Of a stretch of 64,000 bases of DNA, positions 51,926-62,856 are shown piece by piece. The position numbers were made by a program, and so were the translations under genes. The notes under the pieces were generated by a model, which made no database searches, was not told the origin of the DNA, and was given only the letters and a program-made list of their open reading frames with translations. Source of the DNA: VXNE01 sp965203615. Its GTDB lineage: Bacteria > Pseudomonadota > Gammaproteobacteria > Pseudomonadales > Azotimanducaceae. The DNA lies in NCBI GenBank assembly GCA_965203615.1, contig OZ241900.1:3348001-3412000 (forward strand), written 5' to 3'. Each line of letters begins with the position of its first letter. Position 1 is the stretch's first letter.

Positions 51926-52102
51926 GGCACGGCCGGATCGACGTACACGAATCGATGATATAGAAGTTGCTTGACCGGCGTCTCAGATCCTGGGGGCGGC
52001 AAGGATCCCTGGAAGGAGACGGAAGATCCCGCGCCGAGAACTTGAGGTGCCGTCGGCAGCGCGAGGTGTATAGTCTGTTGGTCGCCACTTGGACGGGCAG
52101 GC

Positions 52103-53161
52103 ATGGCATCGGATTCATCGCCAGGTACGTTTACCGAACAGGACTTGCGCGACGCGGTGCGAGACGGCGCGGTTTCTCAATCTGCCGCCGAAGCGTTTCG
52201 ATCCTACATGGTGTCTCGGTCGGGGCATGCTGACGAAGAGGAATTCCATCTCTACAAGGGCTTCAACGATGTTTTCGTTGCCCTGGCGTCGGTGTTGCTC
52301 TTCAGTGGAATCATCTGGTTCAGCGGCGATCTGGGGGTAATCACCGCCTGCCTCCTGTTGATGGCGGTTGCGGTGGTCCTGAGCGAGTACTTCACGCTGC
52401 GCAAGCGCCTGGCTCTGTCGTCGATACTCTACGTGCTCGTGCTCAGTATCGCCCCCGCCGCCGGCATCTCGGCGGCGTTTTGGGGGGACGCCTGGATGGG
52501 GTCTCACGTGGTGATGGTGATGGACACCTCCCACAAGATGGGGACGTTGGCTGCTTTGTTGTGCGGCGGTCTCGCGGCAGCGTTGTTCTGGTGGCGATAC
52601 AGGGTGCCGATCGCTGTGGCTGTCACAGTGTTCTTCCTGGGTGCAACATTGTGGTACGCATGGGTGTCGTTTTTGTCGCCGTTCGATACCCCCTTTGTGG
52701 GTGCCAACATTGTCCTGTTCGTGCTCGGCATTGCGACTTTTGCCTTCGCGATGTATTGGGATGTGGGTGACCCGGACCGGACGTCCCTGCCGTCGGACGT
52801 GGCCTTCTGGCTCCACCTGGTTGCCGCCCCCTCGATCGCGCATCCGGTTTTCTGGTGGGTACAGTCGGGCAACTCCGCCACCGACTGGCTCGAAGCCACG
52901 GCGGTCGTCGGCTGTTACCTGTGTCTCGCCTGCGTCGCGGTGATCGTGAACAGGAGGGCGATCATGGTTGCGGCTACCGCTTACCTGGTCGGCGCCGTGG
53001 CGTGGTACTTCGAGGAACTGTCCACGCTGTACAGCGTTGCCATCGCGCTGTTGCTTATCGGCAGCCTGTTCCTCGCGATGGCGGTGTGGTGGTCGACCAT
53101 CCGCGCGGCACTGATCAGATACCTGCCGGACAGCGTTCGTGGTCTGGTGGCGCCTGCCTGA
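52103..53161 (+). CDS. Polytopic membrane protein (DUF2157-like), unknown
   Basis: A 352-aa protein with a soluble N-terminal segment of about 50 residues (FTEQDLRDAVRDGAVSQSAAEAF, a short helical domain common in DUF2157-type proteins) followed by ten or so membrane helices. No catalytic motif is visible. The divergent neighbour is the DUF488 gene. Confidence 0.72.
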   Translation: MASDSSPGTFTEQDLRDAVRDGAVSQSAAEAFRSYMVSRSGHADEEEFHLYKGFNDVFVALASVLLFSGIIWFSGDLGVITACLLLMAVAVVLSEYFTLRKRLALSSILYVLVLSIAPAAGISAAFWGDAWMGSHVVMVMDTSHKMGTLAALLCGGLAAALFWWRYRVPIAVAVTVFFLGATLWYAWVSFLSPFDTPFVGANIVLFVLGIATFAFAMYWDVGDPDRTSLPSDVAFWLHLVAAPSIAHPVFWWVQSGNSATDWLEATAVVGCYLCLACVAVIVNRRAIMVAATAYLVGAVAWYFEELSTLYSVAIALLLIGSLFLAMAVWWSTIRAALIRYLPDSVRGLVAPA

Positions 53162-53296
53162 ACCGTCGATGGTGGGGGCGAAACCGCTTCGTCTCGGTTG
53201 GCGAATCCTTGTGGCCGCGCACGATCCGTGCCTGGGAGCAGGGAGCAGCGTCAGTTCTCGACTCGGTCGCTGCCCGCCCGGTAGCGTCGACCAGGC

Positions 53297-54307
53297 ATGA
53301 CCGACGATTCGGATTTCGTGCAAGGTCTGCCGAAGGCCGAACTTCACATCCATATCGAAGGTTCCCTGGAACCGGAGATGATGTGGGACGTTGCACAACG
53401 CAACGGCATCTCCCTGCCGTTCGGGAGCGTCGATGCTATCCGGCAGGCGTACGAATTCACCTGTCTTCAGGATTTCCTGGACGTGTATTACGCCGGGATG
53501 CAGGTCCTGAAGACAGAGCGGGATTTCTTCGACCTGGCGGACGCCTATTTCCGACGGGCCGAGCGGGACAACGTTCGTCACATCGAGTGTTTTTTCGATC
53601 CGCAAGCGCACCTTGCACGGGGCATCCCTCTTGCGCACCTAATGGACGGTCTCTCAAGCGCCGTTCGGAAGGCGAGGGACCGGGGCGTTTCGGTCTCGCT
53701 CATTCTCTGCTTTCTTCGCCACCTCTCGGAGCGGGATGCGTTCCGGATGCTGGAGGACGCGATGACCTATCGTTCCGAGTTCATCGGGGTGGGACTGGAT
53801 TCATCCGAACTGGGAAACCCGCCCTCGAAGTTCGAGCGAGTCTTTGCCGCAGCCCGAGACGAGGGCTTCAGCCTCACGGCCCACGCCGGCGAGGAGGGGC
53901 CGCCCTCCTACATCTGGGAAGCCCTGGACCTGCTCGGAGTGGAGCGCATCGATCATGGCAACAGGGCACTGGAAGACCGTGCTCTTGTCGATCGCCTGCG
54001 CCGGGACCAGGTACCCCTGACTGTCTGCCCGCTTTCCAACCTCAAGCTCGCGGTGGTTGACGATCTGTCGACCCACCCCCTGAAGCGGATGCTGGACGAC
54101 GGTCTGCTGGTCACGGTTAACTCGGACGATCCCGCCTACTTCGGCGGTTACGTCAACGCCAATTTCGTTCGGGTCGGGGAGGCGCTTGACCTGACGCGAG
54201 CCGAGTTGGCGACGCTTGCGGAGAACTCCTTCGCCGCCGCCTTCGGCCGGCAGAATCTACGCCCCGCGCTTGCCCGTGAAGCACCAGAGGATGAGGATCG
54301 GCGGTAG
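53297..54307 (+). CDS. Adenine/adenosine deaminase
   Basis: A 336-aa amidohydrolase of the adenosine deaminase family. Zinc ligands are in ELHIHIEGSLEPE (H17, H19), HAGEEGP and NSDDPAYFGGY; IDHG supplies a catalytic His. The SDDPAYFGGYVN form and length fit adenine deaminases of the Aah1/PA0148 type better than classical adenosine deaminase. Expected reaction: adenine to hypoxanthine plus ammonia. Confidence 0.9.
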   Translation: MTDDSDFVQGLPKAELHIHIEGSLEPEMMWDVAQRNGISLPFGSVDAIRQAYEFTCLQDFLDVYYAGMQVLKTERDFFDLADAYFRRAERDNVRHIECFFDPQAHLARGIPLAHLMDGLSSAVRKARDRGVSVSLILCFLRHLSERDAFRMLEDAMTYRSEFIGVGLDSSELGNPPSKFERVFAAARDEGFSLTAHAGEEGPPSYIWEALDLLGVERIDHGNRALEDRALVDRLRRDQVPLTVCPLSNLKLAVVDDLSTHPLKRMLDDGLLVTVNSDDPAYFGGYVNANFVRVGEALDLTRAELATLAENSFAAAFGRQNLRPALAREAPEDEDRR

Positions 54308-54452
54308 CCACGAGGCAACGCGCTCGAACGGTCGCCGGGCAGGTGGGCAGCCTGGGACAGGGGGGAGTCGCCGGCCGGGGTGGAGATGAGCGAGTAGAAC
54401 AAAATGGCTACCGCGAATCCCGATAGAGCCATGCCACCGGCTTTCCCGGGGG

Positions 54453-54842
54453 TTACTTCCGCTTCGCCGTAAGCTGCAGCAGGACGCCGTGCGTGGACCC
54501 GGGATGCACGAAGACCTGCGGTCCGCCTTCTCCAATCAACCGGGCGCCGGCCTCTTTCATTGCGGCGGTTGTCGCTGCCAGGTCATCGACGGCGAACGAG
54601 ATCGTGTGGATGCCTTCCCCTCGGGATTCCAGCGACCGGGCGACGGCACCGTCGGGATCGGTCGGGGCGACCACTTCGATAAACCCGCCGTCGGGCAGGT
54701 TGAAGAATGCCTGTTTGACCCCAAGCGCATCGGTCTGGTCGGTGCGGTCGAGCGTCAGGCCGAGGCGGTCGCGATATGTCCTGATTCCCTCGTCGAGGTC
54801 AGAAACACGTATTACCAGGTGATCGAATCCGGTCATTGTCAT
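54453..54842 (-). CDS. VOC-family protein, methylmalonyl-CoA epimerase-like
   Basis: A 129-aa glyoxalase-fold protein: FDHLVIRVSDLDEGIRTYRD at the start, FFNLPDGGFIEVVAPTD, GEGIHTISFAVDDL, and THGVLLQLTAK at the end, with the metal-binding His and Glu of the epimerase class. The ATG at 54842 has GGGAT upstream. The exact substrate is uncertain. Confidence 0.78.
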   Translation of the reverse strand: MTMTGFDHLVIRVSDLDEGIRTYRDRLGLTLDRTDQTDALGVKQAFFNLPDGGFIEVVAPTDPDGAVARSLESRGEGIHTISFAVDDLAATTAAMKEAGARLIGEGGPQVFVHPGSTHGVLLQLTAKRK

Positions 54843-55069
54843 GCGTACATCCCTTTTGCTTCCCATGTGGTGCCCGGCAAGTGTATGTCACTTCGGAGCG
54901 ATCCCACGGGGCTTGTTTGGAGGGGCGGCCGGCGACGTGATCTCGCGTTGACCACCATCTCCCGTGCGGCCTGTGAAACCACGTTACAATCCGGAGACTC
55001 GCCAAGACGCCGAAGGCTTGCCCCTCCGGGATGGACGTTCCTCGAGGCACGCGCACAGGAGCACGCGAT

Positions 55070-56395
55070 ATGCCGAAACCAGTTCTCGATCGAATACTGC
55101 CCGCGCTCTTGGCCGTTTTGCTGGGATTGTCCGTCCATGCCGCCGAAAAGCTGACGGCGGCGCCAGCCGTTAAACAAGCGGCCCCGGCAGTCGTCAACAT
55201 TTCCGTTCGGGGGCGATCGCGCGGCGGAAGCCCCGATGTCTTCGAGTTCTTCCAGTTCCCGGTGCCCGACAGGTCTACGGGCATCGGCTCCGGAGTCATC
55301 ATCGACGCGAGCGAGGGCTACGTGGTTACCAATCATCACGTGATCCAGAATGCGGAGGCGATCACGGTCCGGCTGCCCGACCGCCGCACCGTGGAAGCGA
55401 AGCTTGTGGGTAGCGACGAGGGAACGGACATCGCGCTGCTGCAGATCGAGGCGGAGGACCTGTCGGAGCTGCCCCTCGGGGATTCCGATACGCTGGAAAT
55501 CGGCGACTTCGTGGTGGCGATTGGCAGCCCCTTCGAATTGGATCAGACGGTCACGCTGGGCATCGTCAGTGCGCTGGGCAGATCGATCAACGCCGTCCGG
55601 GGAGGATACGAGGACTTTATCCAGACCGACGCTTCCATCAATCGAGGCAACTCCGGCGGCGCGCTCGTAGACCTGGGGGGAAACCTGGTCGGTATCAACA
55701 CCGCGCTGATCACGCCGGCGCAAGGCAATGTCGGCATTGGCTTCGCCGTGCCGTCGAACATGGCGCGAACGGTGGTGGAGCAACTGCTGGAGTTCGGGGA
55801 GATCAGGCGCGGCGGTATCGGCGTGGAAATCCAGGATGTGACGCCGGACATAGCGCAGGAGCGTGACCTCGATGGACCCACCGGTGCCCTCGTGGGGGGT
55901 GTGAGGGAGAACTCTCCGGCCGAAGAGGCGGGCATAGAAGCCGGAGACGTGATTGTCAGCGTTGACGATGAGCCCGTGGAGGACGTTGCCGATCTGCGCA
56001 ACCGGATCGGCCTTGCCCGGGTTGGCGAGAAAGTTCGTATCGGCATCGTTCGCGATGGACAACGCATCGACAAGGAAGCCGTCATCGGTCAGTTGCAGTC
56101 GATCTTCCTGACCCGCGCGACATCGTCGGAGAAGCTCCAGGGCGTGGAACTGGGGGAGATCAGCCGTGATCATCCCTGGTTTGGCCGAGTGGAAGGTGTC
56201 GAGGTTACGAGCATCGAGTCGGGCAGTCGGGCCTGGCAATCGGGCCTGCGCCGGGGAGATATCATCGTCGCCGTGAATCGACAGAGAGTGCGGGACCCGG
56301 AGGAACTCGTCGAGACGGTGCGGGAGCAGGAGGAAGACGTGCTAGTGTTACAGCTTCAGCGGGGGGGACGCCCGACACTCGTGGTAGTCCGTTGA
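55070..56395 (+). CDS. DegP/DegQ-type periplasmic serine protease
   Basis: A 441-aa Do-family protease: signal peptide (LPALLAVLLGLSVHA), trypsin-like domain with triad H90 (TNHHV), D120 (GTDIALL) and S195 (GNSGGAL), then two PDZ domains (GGIGVEIQDVTPD... and GVEVTSIESGSRAW...). The short Q-linker resembles DegQ rather than DegP. AGGAG lies nine bases before the ATG at 55070; the earlier in-frame ATG at 55031 lacks a ribosome site. Confidence 0.94.
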   Translation: MPKPVLDRILPALLAVLLGLSVHAAEKLTAAPAVKQAAPAVVNISVRGRSRGGSPDVFEFFQFPVPDRSTGIGSGVIIDASEGYVVTNHHVIQNAEAITVRLPDRRTVEAKLVGSDEGTDIALLQIEAEDLSELPLGDSDTLEIGDFVVAIGSPFELDQTVTLGIVSALGRSINAVRGGYEDFIQTDASINRGNSGGALVDLGGNLVGINTALITPAQGNVGIGFAVPSNMARTVVEQLLEFGEIRRGGIGVEIQDVTPDIAQERDLDGPTGALVGGVRENSPAEEAGIEAGDVIVSVDDEPVEDVADLRNRIGLARVGEKVRIGIVRDGQRIDKEAVIGQLQSIFLTRATSSEKLQGVELGEISRDHPWFGRVEGVEVTSIESGSRAWQSGLRRGDIIVAVNRQRVRDPEELVETVREQEEDVLVLQLQRGGRPTLVVVR

Positions 56396-56474
56396 TCGCG
56401 TTTTCGTATTTTCGGTAGACACGTCTGCGCTTCCCCTCATTTGACAGCACGCTTTCTTGCGTTAGGGTGTGGCT

Positions 56475-56816
56475 ATGGACCTTGACAAGCGCCGTCGCGA
56501 ACTCGAAGCGCGGCGGGAAGAACTGAGGGATCGCGTTGCCCGCGTCGCAACGCATACGCAACATCGCGAAGAGCCGTTGCCGCCGGATTTCGCCGAGCAG
56601 GCGGTCGAGCTTGAGAATCAGGGCGTACTCGTGGCGATCGACAGCGAATTGAACGCCGAACTACGGTCGGTCGAAGTCGCGCTGCGGCGAATCGAGTCGG
56701 ACGAGTACCTGTACTGCGAGAGTTGCGGCGAGGAGATCGGCGAGCCCCGATTGAATGCGCTGCCTTCGGTGGCGCTGTGTATCGACTGCGCCCAGAAGCG
56801 GGACCGCCGACCGTAG
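56475..56816 (+). CDS. DksA/TraR-type zinc-finger protein
   Basis: A 113-aa protein with an N-terminal helical coil (LDKRRRELEARREELRDRVA) and a C4 zinc finger CESCG...CIDC near the C-terminus. It is shorter than E. coli DksA and lacks the DxxDxA tip in a clear form, so it is more like the TraR/DksA-like accessory class. The ATG at 56475 with AGGG upstream is preferred over the in-frame GTG two codons earlier. Confidence 0.85.
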   Translation: MDLDKRRRELEARREELRDRVARVATHTQHREEPLPPDFAEQAVELENQGVLVAIDSELNAELRSVEVALRRIESDEYLYCESCGEEIGEPRLNALPSVALCIDCAQKRDRRP

Positions 56817-56843
56817 TAGCCTCGACGGCTCGTGCGGACGGTG

Positions 56844-59456
<2,613 letters not shown>

Positions 59457-59507
59457 GTCGAACCCCGTGGAGCCGTTCGCGGATCAATTGCCATACAACC
59501 GCATAGG

Positions 59508-59532
59508 TTGGGGTTCTCAACGCTTTTGCAAG
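59508..59532 (-). promoter_or_regulatory. Probable sigma32 (heat-shock) promoter of clpB
   Basis: On the minus strand CTTGCA (59532-59527) is followed after 13 bases by CCCCAA (59513-59508), close to the sigma32 consensus CTTGAA/CCCCAT. It would start about 45 bases before the clpB ATG. The first base of the -35 box is the first base of the repeat fragment. Confidence 0.6.
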
Positions 59533-59569
59533 TGCCCCACAGCCGGCACCATCGGTTCCGCCTGTGGCC
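59532..59569 (+). repeat. Two-hairpin repeat element, fragment D
   Basis: Thirty-eight bases match the left (small-hairpin) half of the element: GTGCCCCACAGCC to CCTGTGGCC, with changes in the loop (GGCACCATCGGTTCC). The right half is missing; CCTGTCGGGGG follows. Confidence 0.75.
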
Positions 59570-59605
59570 TGTCGGGGGAAAGCAAGGGAGTTATCGTGAA
59601 TCACT

Positions 59606-59634
59606 ACGTACGGTACAATTATATTGTACGTACG
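59606..59634 (+). promoter_or_regulatory. Palindromic operator/promoter of the Phd-PIN module
   Basis: The arms CGTACGGTACAAT and ATTGTACGTACG form an inverted repeat around a TAT centre, with one extra base in the left arm. It contains TACAAT/TATATT -10-like boxes and lies 46 bases before the antitoxin gene, as expected for an autoregulated toxin-antitoxin operator. Confidence 0.6.
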
Positions 59635-59680
59635 AGACCGCAAGTATACACTGCGGCCCGTGAAGTGACCGGCGGCTGTA

Positions 59681-59905
59681 ATGCGCTATTCCGTTTCCAA
59701 ACTGCGTGCGGACCTCTTTCGTGTCGTGGACCGTGTACTGGCCACCGGCATTCCCGTGGAGATTGAGCGCAAAGGCAGGATTCTCAAGATCGTCCCCGAA
59801 GAAAAGCCGGACAAACTGGCGAACATCAAGCCGAATCCGGGCTTCATGCATTGTGATCCGGAGTCCCTGGTACACCTCGACTGGTCCCACGAGTGGCGAC
59901 CCTGA
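59681..59905 (+). CDS. Phd/YefM-type antitoxin
   Basis: A 74-aa protein starting MRYSVSKLRADLFRVVDRVLATG, the Phd/YefM N-terminal fold, with GIPVEIERKGRILKIVPEEK as its second part and a short tail. It overlaps the PIN toxin gene by 13 bases, a normal arrangement for such modules. Confidence 0.8.
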   Translation: MRYSVSKLRADLFRVVDRVLATGIPVEIERKGRILKIVPEEKPDKLANIKPNPGFMHCDPESLVHLDWSHEWRP

Positions 59906-60279
59906 TCCATCTCGATACGCATGTCGTGGCGTGGCTCTACGCCGGCCGGTTCGACTTGGTTCCCAGCACCGTCAAAGACCTGCTCAACACGCATGAGCTT
60001 GGGATATCGCCAATGGCAAGACTGGAACTGCAGTACCTGTATGAGATTGATCGGTTGGCGACGCCTGCCGCCGTGGTTGTCGACGAACTCGCCGGAGCCA
60101 TCGGATTGGTGCTATGCGCAGAGCCCTTTCATGCCGTCGTGGCAGAAGCCGAACGACAGTCCTGGACGCGCGATCCTTTCGACAGGCTCATCGTTGCGCA
60201 ATCTGCCTATTCCGGCAGCACCCTGGTCACCGGGGACGAGCACATTCTCGAGCATTACGCGCACGCGGTTTGGGAATGA
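59893..60279 (+). CDS. PIN-domain toxin (VapC family)
   Basis: A 128-aa PIN ribonuclease. Acidic residues of the active site are seen in LIHLDTHVVAWL, ISPMARLELQ, and RDPFDRLIVAQSAY with GSTLVTGDEHI. The GTG at 59893 overlaps the antitoxin gene. Probably an RNA-cleaving toxin neutralised by the upstream protein. Confidence 0.85.
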   Translation: MATLIHLDTHVVAWLYAGRFDLVPSTVKDLLNTHELGISPMARLELQYLYEIDRLATPAAVVVDELAGAIGLVLCAEPFHAVVAEAERQSWTRDPFDRLIVAQSAYSGSTLVTGDEHILEHYAHAVWE

Positions 60280-60359
60280 CCGGTAGCCTCTCCGATCTGT
60301 CCGGTCCGGGCATGCGTTCGATTGCCCAATCTTGAAAAGAGCGGCTGACCGAGACCTTC

Positions 60360-61568
60360 TCAGGATGCGCTGGTCGGCACCTGGCTGAACGGAATGCCCT
60401 TGTCGACGCGGACATCCTGCGGCATGCCGAGCACGCGCTCGGCGAGGATGTTGAGCATGACCTCGTCGGTGCCGCCGGCGATGCGCAGGCCCGGAGCGCC
60501 CATGAACGTCTCGTGGAGCATCCCCGAACGCCACGACAGTTCGGGGTCCGTGACGATGCCGGACATTTCCAGCAGGTCGATCGCGAACGATGCCATGTCC
60601 TGGGCCTTGGAGGCGCCCACATACTTGCCGATGGAGTTTTCCGGCCCGGGCATCTCGCCCCTCGACAGGGCCGACATGGCCCGGTAGCCGGCGAACCGCA
60701 GGCCCGATTCCTGTACGTACCAGTCGGCGAGCCGTGCGCGCACCGATCTGTCCTCGATGGCGGGCCGGCCGTCGATCTCGATGCGCCGGGCGAGTTCGAA
60801 AACCTGCCTGAAGCCGAGTCCGCCGCCGCTGCCGATGGCCAGCCGTTCGTTCATCAGTGTCGTGATGGCAACCTGCCATCCCTGGCCGACCGCGCCGAGA
60901 CGCTGCTCGTCGGGAACCCGCACGTCGGTGAAATAGACTTCGTTGAAGTTCGACTCGCCGGAAATCTGCCGGATGGGCTTGGTCTCGATGCCGGGCGATT
61001 TCATGTCGATGAAGAAGTAGGTCAACCCCTTGTGCTTCGGCACTTCGGGGTCCGTTCGAACGACCAGGATCGCGTAGTCACTGTAGTGCGCGCCCGAGGT
61101 CCAGATCTTCTGGCCGTTGATCACCCACTCGTCACCGTCCTTTTCCGCCCTGGTGCGCAACGCCGCGAGGTCCGAGCCGCCGGCGGGTTCGCTGAACAAC
61201 TGGCACCAGACGTGTTCGCCGGACGCAAGCGGTGGCAGGTATCTGCGCTTCTGCGCTTCCGTCGCCCAGGCCATCATCGTCGGTGCGGCCATGCCCTGGC
61301 CGATCGCGAATACCCCCGCCGGGACGCGGAAGGACGATTCCTCCTGGTTCCAGATGACCTGTTCCATGGCCGATGCGCCGCGCCCGCCGTACTCGCTGGG
61401 CCAGCGAATGCAGGCCCAGCCGGCTTCGTACTTGCGCATCTGCCAGAGCTTCGCGCGCTCTACCTCATCGAGCCCCGCGAGTTCGTCCTTCGACGGGACA
61501 TTGGCTGTGAGCCAGGCCCTTGCTTCGCGCCGGAACGCCGCTTCTTCGGGGGTGTCGCTGAAATCCAT
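60360..61568 (-). CDS. Acyl-CoA dehydrogenase (large, FadE-type)
   Basis: A 402-aa flavoprotein of the acyl-CoA dehydrogenase family. Motifs: YGGRGASAMEQVIWNQEE, MCFSEPxxGSD-type region as CQLFSEPAGGSDLAALRT, and RIAGGTDEVMLNILAERVLGMP at the C-terminus. It is 13 bases downstream of the second dehydrogenase, so the two probably form a heteromeric enzyme. Confidence 0.92.
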   Translation of the reverse strand: MDFSDTPEEAAFRREARAWLTANVPSKDELAGLDEVERAKLWQMRKYEAGWACIRWPSEYGGRGASAMEQVIWNQEESSFRVPAGVFAIGQGMAAPTMMAWATEAQKRRYLPPLASGEHVWCQLFSEPAGGSDLAALRTRAEKDGDEWVINGQKIWTSGAHYSDYAILVVRTDPEVPKHKGLTYFFIDMKSPGIETKPIRQISGESNFNEVYFTDVRVPDEQRLGAVGQGWQVAITTLMNERLAIGSGGGLGFRQVFELARRIEIDGRPAIEDRSVRARLADWYVQESGLRFAGYRAMSALSRGEMPGPENSIGKYVGASKAQDMASFAIDLLEMSGIVTDPELSWRSGMLHETFMGAPGLRIAGGTDEVMLNILAERVLGMPQDVRVDKGIPFSQVPTSAS

Positions 61569-61581
61569 CGTGCGTCTCCTT

Positions 61582-62700
61582 TCAGGCGGCCTGGCCGGCT
61601 TCGATCGCGGAGATCAAGCGGTCCTGCCAGGTGCGTTCGCTGCCGATGTTCACGGACAGGAGCTTCGCGCGCCGGTAGTGGAAATGGCAGTCGAACTCCC
61701 AGGTGAATCCCATGCCGCCGTGGGTCTGGATGTTTTCCTTGGAAGCGAAATAGTAGGCCTGGATTGCGCTGACCCGGGCTGTCGCGGCCGCCAGGGGCAA
61801 CTCATCGGCGTCGGTCGACAACGCCCAGGCGCCGTAGTAACAGTTCGAGCGCGCCAGCGTGTTCTTTACGTAGATGTTGGCGAGCTTGTGCTTGATGGCC
61901 TGGAACCCGGCGATCGGCCGCCCGAAGGCATAGCGGCCCATGGCGTACTCTTTCGCCTGCTCCAGCGCCGCGTTCGCACCGCCGACCTGCTCCCAGGCGA
62001 AAAGAACGGCGGCGCGATCAAGGATCCTGCGCGTGAGATCCCAACCTTCTCCCGCACCGCCGAGAGGTTCCCCGCGTGCGTTGTCGAAGTCGATCCTGGC
62101 ATGGGATCGGGTGGGATCCAGGGTTGCAACCGTGGTCCGTGCAAGGCCGCCCGCATCGAGGGGCACGAGGCACAGGCTTGCGCCGTCGCCTCGGCCGCAC
62201 CGGGCGACGACCACCGCGAAATCCGCGATGTCGCCGTCCGCCACCGGCATCTTCGTGCCGTTCAGGGCGCCGTTTTCGTACGACGTCTCGAGACGGCTCG
62301 GCGAGGGTTGTCCGGCCCCCTCGGCAAGTGCGAAAGTGCCGATCGCCGCGCCGGAAGCGAGCTTTGGCAACCAGGCTTCCTTTTGCTTATCGTTGCCGGC
62401 CAGGAGCAGCGCTTCCGTTGCCAGGTAGACCGACGAGGAGAAAGGCACCGGCGCCACAACGCGGCCGAGTTCCTCCGCAATCACGCATAGCTCCAGGTAG
62501 GAGAGCCCGAGACCGCCGTGCTTCTCCGGGATGGCGGCGGCTGTCCAACCCATTTCCGCAATGCCGTGGAACAGCTCGGCGTCGAACGACGCGTCGCCTT
62601 CCAGGACTGCGCGCACCGCGCTCGGCGGACATTTGTCCTGGAGAAATCCGGCCGCCTGTTCGCGCAGCAGGTTCTGCTCGTCTGAGAATTCGAAGTTCAC
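61582..62700 (-). CDS. Acyl-CoA dehydrogenase (partner subunit)
   Basis: A 372-aa acyl-CoA dehydrogenase-family protein: FEFSDEQNLLREQAAGFL, IPEKHGGLGLSYLELCVIAEELG, and THGGMGFTWEFDCHFHYRRAK near the C-terminus. Shorter than the partner and probably lacking one active-site element. Paired genes of this kind often form alpha2beta2 enzymes acting on bulky CoA esters such as sterol side chains; the substrate here is not inferable. Confidence 0.88.
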   Translation of the reverse strand: MNFEFSDEQNLLREQAAGFLQDKCPPSAVRAVLEGDASFDAELFHGIAEMGWTAAAIPEKHGGLGLSYLELCVIAEELGRVVAPVPFSSSVYLATEALLLAGNDKQKEAWLPKLASGAAIGTFALAEGAGQPSPSRLETSYENGALNGTKMPVADGDIADFAVVVARCGRGDGASLCLVPLDAGGLARTTVATLDPTRSHARIDFDNARGEPLGGAGEGWDLTRRILDRAAVLFAWEQVGGANAALEQAKEYAMGRYAFGRPIAGFQAIKHKLANIYVKNTLARSNCYYGAWALSTDADELPLAAATARVSAIQAYYFASKENIQTHGGMGFTWEFDCHFHYRRAKLLSVNIGSERTWQDRLISAIEAGQAA

Positions 62701-62856
62701 GCCGTGTTCCGCGCTCGTATCGAGTGGATCTTCAGGTTGCCGATTGTACGTTTAGTTCGCGCGATTCGTCATTGGCGGCAGGCCAGATTCCAGCCGTGCC
62801 GCCCGGCGCTCGCCGGCGAAGCCTTCCGGGCGTGCGTTCCGGGCTAAAATCCCCGC

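Noticed and set aside
54148..54432. A 94-codon minus-strand ORF near the deaminase end
   Set aside because: Most of it is antisense to the deaminase gene and the rest is low-complexity; only one possible membrane helix and no ribosome site.
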